A stretch of 22,017 nucleotides of DNA, taken from NCBI GenBank assembly GCA_021296055.1, contig JAGWBE010000008.1, positions 1 through 22,017 on the forward strand. Direction: 5' to 3'. Below the pieces are notes generated by a model. It worked only from the letters and a program-made list of their open reading frames with translations. It had not been told where the DNA came from and did no database searches. The translations under genes were made by a program, and so were the position numbers. Positions within the stretch are counted from its first letter, which is position 1. The number at the start of each line of letters is the position of its first letter. Of the stretch, positions 16,456 to 22,017 are shown in pieces. Origin of the DNA: Dehalococcoidia bacterium. GTDB taxonomy: Bacteria; Chloroflexota; Dehalococcoidia; Lucifugimonadales; Australimonadaceae.

Positions 16456-17781
16456 ATGGGAGCGAACGGAGGCAGTGGGAGCGGGGGCTGGGCCGGGCCT
16501 GCGCTGGTCGTGGACGATCAGGAGCGGGGGCTGTTTCTCGTGCATCGTTCGGTGTTCACGGATACTGGCATCTTGGCAATGGAGCGGGAGCGGATATTCG
16601 ATCGGTGCTGGTTGTACGCGGGTCACGAGTCAGAGATTCCGAAGGCAGGGGATTTCGTGACGCGGCGTGTAGCAGGGCGGCCGGTCATCGTGACGCGGGG
16701 GCGGGACGGGAAGGTTCGCGCGCTGCTGAATACGTGCACGCACCGCGGGGCGTTGGTGCGCCGGGAAGCGCGGAGGAACGCGAAAACGCATCAGTGTTTC
16801 TACCACGGGTGGAGCTTTACGCCGGAGGGGGAGGTGAACGGGATCCCAGGGGAGGATGCGTATAGCGAGGCGTTCGATCGCGGCGAGCGGCGGCTGCGGG
16901 AGCCGCCGGGAGGGACGGCGTCGTACAGGGACTTCATCTTCGTGAATTTCAATCCGGAAAACGAGGTTTCGCTGGAGGATTATCTGTGGGATGCGAAGGA
17001 GTACTTGGGGTGCATTGCGGACCAGTCGGCGGGGCGTATGGAGGTGTTGCAGGGTTCGCAGCCGTTCGGGATGCGGTGCAATCACAAACTGCACGTTGAG
17101 AACAGCACGGACGGTTATCACGCGCTGGTGGCGCACAAGCGTTATTTCGATTGGCTGGCTGGCGCGGGCGCCATGGACGTGAGCGCGGGTCTGCGCTTTT
17201 CGCCGAAGGCGCTGGGGAACGGGCACGCGATCATCGGCCGGTCGGTGGCGCCGTTCGGGCGGCCTATGGCGCAATGGATCCCGTATTTCGGGGAGGAGCG
17301 CAAGCCGCACTTCGAGGAGATGTACCGGAAGGCGGTGGAGCGGTTGGGGGAAGAGCGGGCGCATCAGGTGTGCACGTGCGGTGGAATTCTGTTCATCTTT
17401 CCAAACCTGATCATCAACGACATCATCTCGACGACGGTGCGGACGTTCTATCCGATTGAGCCGGGGTACATGGAAGTGACGGCATGGTGCCTGGGGCCGG
17501 AGGAAGAGGAGGCGCCGGAGCGGGCGGTGCGGCTGGATGGTTTCGTGACGTTCAATAGCCCTGGTGGTTTTGTGAATCCAGACGATACCGAGGCGCTGGA
17601 GTCGTGCCAGCGCGGGTTCGAGGCGGCGAAGGAAGTGGAGTATTCGGATGTGTCGCGAGGGATGAAGCGCTTGCTGCAAGGCGGAGAGGATGAGTTGGAG
17701 ATGCGGGTGTTCTGGCGGCAGTGGGCGCGGTTGATGAGGGAGGCGGGGCCGGCTTCCACCCACACCGGGACGGACGCCTAG
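16456..17781 (+). CDS. Rieske [2Fe-2S] aromatic-ring-hydroxylating oxygenase, alpha subunit (3)
   Basis: The 441-residue protein has Rieske ligands C94, H96, C114 and H117 (NTCTHRGAL...QCFYHGWSF). Its iron site, NSTDGYHALVAH, gives D219, H222 and H227, and a C-terminal PDDTEALESCQ probably supplies the acidic ligand. It is distinct from oxygenases 1 and 2 in length, N-terminus and motif wording, and resembles cumate/benzoate-type alpha subunits; no beta subunit is adjacent. ATG 16456 is chosen: AGGAG (16446-16450) lies five bases upstream, whereas an in-frame TTG at 16432 has no such site. Codon choice looks different from its neighbours, with many G-ending codons and A/T-ending ones such as GAT, TAT and AAT, which may mean separate acquisition. 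Substrate unknown. Confidence 0.93.
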   Translation: MGANGGSGSGGWAGPALVVDDQERGLFLVHRSVFTDTGILAMERERIFDRCWLYAGHESEIPKAGDFVTRRVAGRPVIVTRGRDGKVRALLNTCTHRGALVRREARRNAKTHQCFYHGWSFTPEGEVNGIPGEDAYSEAFDRGERRLREPPGGTASYRDFIFVNFNPENEVSLEDYLWDAKEYLGCIADQSAGRMEVLQGSQPFGMRCNHKLHVENSTDGYHALVAHKRYFDWLAGAGAMDVSAGLRFSPKALGNGHAIIGRSVAPFGRPMAQWIPYFGEERKPHFEEMYRKAVERLGEERAHQVCTCGGILFIFPNLIINDIISTTVRTFYPIEPGYMEVTAWCLGPEEEEAPERAVRLDGFVTFNSPGGFVNPDDTEALESCQRGFEAAKEVEYSDVSRGMKRLLQGGEDELEMRVFWRQWARLMREAGPASTHTGTDA

Positions 17782-17816
17782 GGGCGGCCTTCGAGGCGCA
17801 TTAGGCCGAGCATCTG

Positions 17817-17911
17817 ATGGACACCGATCTGTCGACGTGCCGCGAGCGCCTCCGCGAGGTCATCGCGACGCTGACGGAGATGCGCCGGACATCGCGCGGC
17901 TCGACGCGGAG
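17817..17911 (+). pseudogene. Possible gene remnant after Rieske oxygenase 3
   Basis: From ATG 17817 the frame reads MDTDLSTCRERLREVIATL then TEMRR, a plausible helical stretch. If one base is skipped near 17888, the reading continues DIARLDAE and stops. This could be a frameshifted fragment, or chance in GC-rich DNA. No ribosome site is seen. It occupies most of the 153-base gap before the acsA stop codon. Confidence 0.2.
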
Positions 17912-17934
17912 TAGGGGCAGGACGGCGGGAGGGG

Positions 17935-19683
<1,749 letters not shown>

Positions 19684-19702
19684 AGCGCTGCCTCCGTCGT
19701 AG

Positions 19703-19723
19703 GGGCGGGTTTTAAACCCGCCC
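19703..19723. repeat. Perfect palindrome GGGCGGGTTT-T-AAACCCGCCC in the acsA leader
   Basis: Ten-base arms pair perfectly around one T. It is the same family as 16173-16195, with compensating changes in both arms (GGACAGG to GGCGGG), so the structure is kept. It lies seven bases upstream of the acsA ribosome site. Confidence 0.75.
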
Positions 19724-19735
19724 GCCTTCGCGGCA

Positions 19736-19764
19736 AGTGTAGGGTGGGATGGGGGAGCGGGCAA
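19736..19764 (-). promoter_or_regulatory. Predicted promoter of acsA
   Basis: On the complement, TTGCCC (19764-19759) and TACACT (19741-19736) are spaced by 17 bases. Transcription would begin near 19729, so the palindrome at 19703-19723 would be the first structure of the mRNA. Confidence 0.4.
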
Positions 19765-19770
19765 GGGAGG

Positions 19771-19860
19771 GCGCCCTGTCCGGGCGCAAGGCGCGGGCAT
19801 AACCTAGTGGAACCGCGCCCCGTGTCGGCTAGAGTAGCCGGGAACGCGGGCGCGCCCGCG
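19771..19860. repeat. GC-rich hairpins in the acsA / membrane-protein spacer
   Basis: GCGCCC-tgtcc-GGGCGC (19771-19787) is a hairpin with six-base arms. CGCGGGCG/CGCCCGCG (19845-19860) is a perfect 16-base palindrome. GGCTA-gag-TAGCC (about 19827-19839) contains TAGAGT, a weak -10 for the gene at 19896. These fill most of the 212-base divergent spacer; no gene is seen. Confidence 0.45.
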
Positions 19861-19895
19861 GCGGGAATGGCGCGACTCTGCTCAGGGAGAGAGAC

Positions 19896-20291
19896 ATGTA
19901 TATGCGGTTTGCTGGCGTCTACCTCATGCTGTCCGGCTTCGCCGTCGCGGCCTACTTCATCCTCACCGCCGTCATCCAGGCCGACTGGGAGCTGTCCGTC
20001 TGGGAAGTCATCGACTGGTTCATGGCGGCGGGTGCCCTGCTCGCTCTGGGCATCGGCTGGCTCCAGAAGCGGGAGATGGAGAGCGACGGCGATAGCGGCC
20101 TCGCGCACTTCATCACCGTCAACGCCACCTTCTACGCCGCCGCCGCCCTTTTCATCCTCTTCTTCTGGAAGTGGTTCGCCGCCGTCCTCTTCCAGAACGA
20201 GGACGACTCCGGCGTGTCGTGGGCGGCGCTGGACGTGCTCTACACGCTCGTTGCTATGGGCCTGGGCCGCCGCCTCTGGAACAACAAATAG
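19896..20291 (+). CDS. Small four-helix integral membrane protein, 131 aa
   Basis: I do not recognise a named family. The product has four hydrophobic stretches: about 4-27, 38-56, 76-101 and 106-123. A charged loop between helices two and three (QKREMESDGDSG) and the C-terminus (GRRLWNNK) are probably cytoplasmic. The protein is rich in aromatic residues, including FFWKWFAAVLF. GGGAGA at 19885-19890 lies five bases before the ATG; a second ATG at 19902 is possible. It is divergent from acsA and convergent with rpsU, 46 bases away. It is likely a real single gene; a role cannot be assigned. Confidence 0.75.
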   Translation: MYMRFAGVYLMLSGFAVAAYFILTAVIQADWELSVWEVIDWFMAAGALLALGIGWLQKREMESDGDSGLAHFITVNATFYAAAALFILFFWKWFAAVLFQNEDDSGVSWAALDVLYTLVAMGLGRRLWNNK

Positions 20292-20337
20292 CGCGCCACC
20301 AACAGCGGCGCGCGGTGAGGCGGGCGCGGAGCGGGGG

Positions 20338-20523
20338 CTAGGAGCGCGAGCGGCGGCGGCGGCGCGCGGAGCGGCGCGCAGCGATTCGCGCCTTCTCGCC
20401 CTTCGAGCGGAAGAAGCGCCTGTCCTTGTGCTGCTTCAGCACCCCCGTCCGCGTAACTGCGGAGCGGAAGCGGCTCACCAGGCCCTCGGGGCTTTCGCCG
20501 TCGCGCAAGGTTACGAACGCCAT
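20338..20523 (-). CDS. rpsU: 30S ribosomal protein S21
   Basis: A component of the small ribosomal subunit near the mRNA exit platform. The 61-residue, very basic product matches S21: FVTLRDGESPEGLVSRFRSAVTRTGVL corresponds to the conserved N-terminal helix (family form V.RENEPFD.ALRRFKR...GVL). It is followed by KQHKDRRFFRSKGEKAR and an Arg-rich tail, RRSARRRRRSRS. AGGA (complement of 20531-20534) lies seven bases before the ATG. The gene stands alone, divergent from the FmdB-dtd operon, with whose promoter region it shares a 134-base spacer. Confidence 0.9.
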   Translation of the reverse strand: MAFVTLRDGESPEGLVSRFRSAVTRTGVLKQHKDRRFFRSKGEKARIAARRSARRRRRSRS

Positions 20524-20586
20524 AGCCGCATCCTAGCACACCGCCTGCGCTGACGGCAACGCCCGCCACGCCGCGCCGTCGGCGCG

Positions 20587-20615
20587 TTGACAAGCGCGCG
20601 CGCCGGTGGCACTAT
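20587..20615 (+). promoter_or_regulatory. Predicted sigma-70-type promoter of fmdB-dtd
   Basis: TTGACA (20587-20592) is a perfect -35. With 17 bases between, CACTAT (20610-20615) is a weak -10. The start site would be near 20622, inside the CIRCE element, the usual geometry for HrcA repression. Confidence 0.6.
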
Positions 20616-20641
20616 TGGCACTCTAGACCGCCGAGTGCTAA
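20615..20641. promoter_or_regulatory. CIRCE operator (HrcA binding site)
   Basis: TTGGCACTC (20615-20623), nine bases, then GAGTGCTAA (20633-20641). The CIRCE consensus is TTAGCACTC-N9-GAGTGCTAA, so 17 of 18 arm bases match and the spacer length is exact. It overlaps the predicted transcription start and ends 16 bases before the FmdB-type gene. HrcA normally represses groESL and dnaK operons from such sites. Confidence 0.88.
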
Positions 20642-20657
20642 TCCTGCGGCGCCTCCT

Positions 20658-20930
20658 ATGCCCATCTACGAATACGCATGCGAAGCCGGCCACGACTTCG
20701 AGGTGCGGCAAGGCTTTCACGACGACCCCGTCTCGGAGTGCCCGCGCTGCCGTCGCCCCTCGCGCCGCGTCTACCGTCCTGCGCCGGTGATTTACAAAGG
20801 CTCCGGCTTCTACACCACGGACTACGCCCGCAAGCAGCCTAGCGCGGGCGCCAACTCTGGCGCGTCCTCCTCGTCGTCGTCCTCTTCCTCCTCCCCCGCG
20901 CCGTCCTCCTCGTCGTCCGACGACGACTAG
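20658..20930 (+). CDS. FmdB-family zinc ribbon protein with poly-Ser tail
   Basis: The 90-residue protein starts MPIYEYACEAGHDFE, the FmdB/CxxC_CXXC_SSSS regulatory-protein signature. The zinc ribbon appears as C8-x3-H12 and C28-x2-C31, with His replacing the usual second Cys, followed by VIYKGSGFYTTDYA (44-57). The tail is low complexity, with ten consecutive Ser (70-79), a second Ser run and three terminal Asp; a serine-rich tail is known in this family. Function is poorly defined: putative regulators, or small zinc proteins near chaperone and translation genes. No ribosome site precedes the ATG; the bases just before it are CCTCCT, the reverse of a Shine-Dalgarno. It lies under a CIRCE operator and is four bases from dtd. 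Confidence 0.92.
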   Translation: MPIYEYACEAGHDFEVRQGFHDDPVSECPRCRRPSRRVYRPAPVIYKGSGFYTTDYARKQPSAGANSGASSSSSSSSSSPAPSSSSSDDD

Positions 20931-20934
20931 CGCG

Positions 20935-21399
20935 GTGCGGGCGGTCATCCAGCGCGTCTCCCAAGCCGCCGTCGCCGTCGAGGGGCGCGAGGTCGCGCGC
21001 ATCGGCTCCGGCCTGCTGGTGCTGCTGGCCGTCGGCGCTGACGACACGGAGGAGGACGCCGCCTACGTAGCCGAGAAGACCGCGAACCTCCGCATCTTCC
21101 CCGACGAGGCGGGACGCCTCGACCGCTCTCTGTTGGACGTTGGCGGCGAGGTCTTGTTGGTGAGCCAGTTCACCCTCTACGGCGACGTGCGGCGAGGCCG
21201 CCGTCCGAGCTTCAGCGGCGCGGCGCCCCCGGGCCAAGCGCGTGAGGCGTTCGAGCGAGCGGCGGCGCGATTCGAGGCGGCTGGCCTGACGGTGCGCACC
21301 GGCCGCTTCCAAGAGATGATGTGGGTCTCGCTGGTGAACGACGGGCCGGTGACCATCTACCTAGACAGCGCCGAGCGCTCGCGCCCCCGCCACGCCTAG
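20935..21399 (+). CDS. dtd: D-aminoacyl-tRNA deacylase
   Basis: Removes D-amino acids (and glycine mischarged on tRNA-Ala) from tRNA, keeping translation homochiral. The 154-residue protein begins MRAVIQRVSQAAVAVEG and carries both active-site motifs: SQFTLYGD (77-84; usually SQFTLYAD) and NDGPVTIYLDS (135-145), which holds the Gly-cisPro element. It is slightly longer than the usual 145-150. The start is GTG 20935, four bases after the FmdB-type stop codon, so the genes are coupled and under the same CIRCE-overlapped promoter. A terminator-like hairpin follows 56 bases after the stop. Confidence 0.95.
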   Translation: MRAVIQRVSQAAVAVEGREVARIGSGLLVLLAVGADDTEEDAAYVAEKTANLRIFPDEAGRLDRSLLDVGGEVLLVSQFTLYGDVRRGRRPSFSGAAPPGQAREAFERAAARFEAAGLTVRTGRFQEMMWVSLVNDGPVTIYLDSAERSRPRHA

Positions 21400-21455
21400 A
21401 CATCCGGCTCTTCCATCGCCCCCGCCTCCTCTCGCCGCCCGAATCGAGCCTGGAT

Positions 21456-21488
21456 GCCTGCCCCGCATCAAGTACGGGGCAGGCTTTT
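21456..21488 (+). terminator. Intrinsic terminator-like hairpin after dtd
   Basis: GCCTGCCCCG (21456-21465) pairs perfectly with CGGGGCAGGC (21475-21484) around the loop CATCAAGTA, followed by TTTT. The core CCCCG-CATCAAGTA-CGGGG resembles a widespread intergenic repeat (CCGGATCAAGTCCGG type), so it may be a mobile repeat used as a terminator. Confidence 0.7.
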
Positions 21489-21539
21489 CGCGGGCATGAC
21501 GGCAGGGGAGGCCTGGGCGCCGGGCTGTTCGCGTTTTGC

Positions 21540-21642
21540 GTCCGAAAGTGTCCGATTTCGTCCGATGCAGGCGTGAGAAGGGTCAGTGGAATCGGACGGC
21601 GATTCGGACGGAATCGGGCAGTTCGCGGGGAAAATCGGACGG
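21540..21642. repeat. Phased GTCCGA array with inverted TCGGAC partners
   Basis: GTCCGA occurs at 21540, 21550 and 21560, exactly 10 bases apart. The reverse, TCGGAC, occurs at 21592, 21604 and 21635. AATCGGACGG is a direct repeat at 21590-21599 and 21633-21642. Bases 21551-21565 pair with 21604-21618 at 13 of 15 positions, so a large stem-loop could form. Confidence 0.65.
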
Positions 21643-21737
21643 TCTGGGACAATGGCCGGGCGGTGAGGGCTTGGCCCTCGCGGAAGAAGTCGCCGGGCCG
21701 GGAGGCGGGGGCGTGCGTTTTGGTGTCCATGCTACCA

Positions 21738-21769
21738 ATTATAGTACGGAGGTTCTGTTTTGAAAACAG
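21738..21769. promoter_or_regulatory. Bidirectional promoter and palindrome upstream of ruvC
   Basis: Minus strand: TTTTCA (21766-21761), 17 bases, then perfect TATAAT (21743-21738), seven bases before an ATG at 21730. Plus strand: TATAGT (21740-21745), a candidate for ruvC transcription. The palindrome CTGTTTT-G-AAAACAG (21755-21769) overlaps the minus -35 and could be an operator. Confidence 0.45.
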
Positions 21770-21792
21770 GCGGATGTCATAGGAGTGGCGGG

Positions 21793-21821
21793 GCGCCCTT
21801 CGAGTTCCCTCAGGGCGAACG
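21793..21821. repeat. REP-like intergenic repeat, copy 2
   Basis: These 29 bases match the complement of 2220-2248 at 27 positions. It lies 82 bases before ruvC. The 503-base gap 21400-21902 also holds the terminator, the GTCCGA array, a small hairpin GAGGGC-ttg-GCCCTC (21665-21679) and the promoter region. No convincing gene is seen in it. Confidence 0.7.
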
Positions 21822-21902
21822 GAGAGGGGCAAAGAGGAACCGAAGCGGGCGCGGGGCACCGCTCACTTGCCGCGAGGCGGCGCCGTGGGTGATGCTCACT
21901 CT

Positions 21903-22017
21903 ATGCGCATCCTTGGCGTTGACCCCGGCACCCACCGCCTCGGCTACGGCGTAATCGAGGTGGACGGCCCTGCGCGGCGCTGCCTGGAGGCGGGCTGCCT
22001 GGAGGCGAGGCGCCGCG
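21903..22017 (+). CDS. ruvC: Crossover junction endodeoxyribonuclease RuvC (5' end, partial)
   Basis: Resolves Holliday junctions together with RuvAB in recombinational repair. Only the first 38 codons are in the window. They read MRILGVDPGTHRLGYGVIEVDG, the RuvC opening with the first catalytic Asp (D7) in the RNase H fold, followed by the second strand. The ATG at 21903 fits the family start exactly. The ribosome site is weak (GGGTGA about 10 bases upstream). The frame is open to the end of the window. ruvA and ruvB would be expected downstream. Confidence 0.93.
   Translation, partial: MRILGVDPGTHRLGYGVIEVDGPARRCLEAGCLEARRR

Noticed and set aside
19684..19800. N-terminal extension of acetyl-CoA synthetase
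   Set aside because: The extension GGFKTRPYDGG is the translated palindrome; GGAGG seven bases before the ATG at 19683 marks the real start.
20865..20930. Serine-codon run as a microsatellite or frameshift
   Set aside because: The frame stays open with mixed TCC/TCG codons and ends cleanly; Ser-rich tails are known in FmdB-family proteins.
21540..21642. CRISPR array for the GTCCGA repeats
   Set aside because: Units are only six to ten bases, in both orientations, without spacers of regular length or cas genes.
21760..21954. TTG-initiated frame after GGAGG at 21748
   Set aside because: Although a GGAGG lies seven bases upstream, the product is mostly the translated intergenic repeat (PFEFPQGER) and it overlaps the certain ruvC start.

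Overview
This is GC-rich bacterial chromosomal DNA (hand counts of sampled 60-base lines give about 67% G+C). It is densely coded on both strands, with short spacers and small operons. Gene content is central carbon metabolism plus accessory oxidative catabolism: GlpX-type fructose bisphosphatase, a complete pyruvate-dehydrogenase-type 2-oxoacid dehydrogenase operon, acetyl-CoA synthetase, three different Rieske non-haem iron oxygenases, an FAH-family hydrolase, an MFS permease, ribosomal protein S21, D-aminoacyl-tRNA deacylase and the start of ruvC. Several Rieske oxygenases with an FAH hydrolase in a GC-rich genome, palindromic intergenic repeats and a CIRCE operator fit a Chloroflexota lineage (Dehalococcoidia/SAR202-like). 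That is inference only; no rRNA or other taxonomic marker is present. I see no rRNA, tRNA, CRISPR array, transposase, prophage or recognised defence system.

Layout. 1-865: a DUF429-like gene with visibly lower G+C, convergent with glpX. 865-1872 (-): glpX, divergent from a small unknown gene (1969-2190). 2270-6125 (+): MFS permease, Rieske oxygenase 1 and a MidA-type methyltransferase. 6204-7416 (-): an unknown conserved-looking protein followed by an HPP-family membrane protein. A 41-base spacer with back-to-back promoters leads to a DUF35 acyl-CoA-binding-type protein (7500-7889, +). 8106-12834 (+): lpdA-pdhA-pdhB-pdhC (E3, E1alpha, E1beta, E2). Converging on it, 16104-12846 (-): Rieske oxygenase 2, FAH-family hydrolase and NHL beta-propeller protein, tightly packed. 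16456-17781 (+): Rieske oxygenase 3. 19683-17935 (-): acetyl-CoA synthetase. 19896-20291 (+): small four-helix membrane protein. 20523-20338 (-): rpsU. 20658-21399 (+): FmdB-type zinc ribbon and dtd behind a strong promoter overlapped by a CIRCE operator. After a 500-base non-coding stretch with a terminator and several repeats, ruvC begins at 21903 and runs off the window.

How it works together. The pdh operon and acsA both make acetyl-CoA, from pyruvate and from free acetate. The Rieske oxygenases, FAH hydrolase, MFS permease and perhaps the DUF35 protein look like import and oxidation of organic substrates that would feed the same pool. The substrates cannot be read from sequence.

The most unusual signal is the near-perfect CIRCE element in front of the FmdB-dtd pair, implying HrcA-type heat-shock control of a tRNA-proofreading enzyme. 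Next are a 10-bp-phased GTCCGA array with inverted partners before ruvC, a Rieske oxygenase whose mononuclear-iron motif departs from the usual pattern, and repeated TANNNT hexamers 6-7 bases before ATG codons, suggesting leaderless transcription. I did not find a convincing wholly new multi-gene system.
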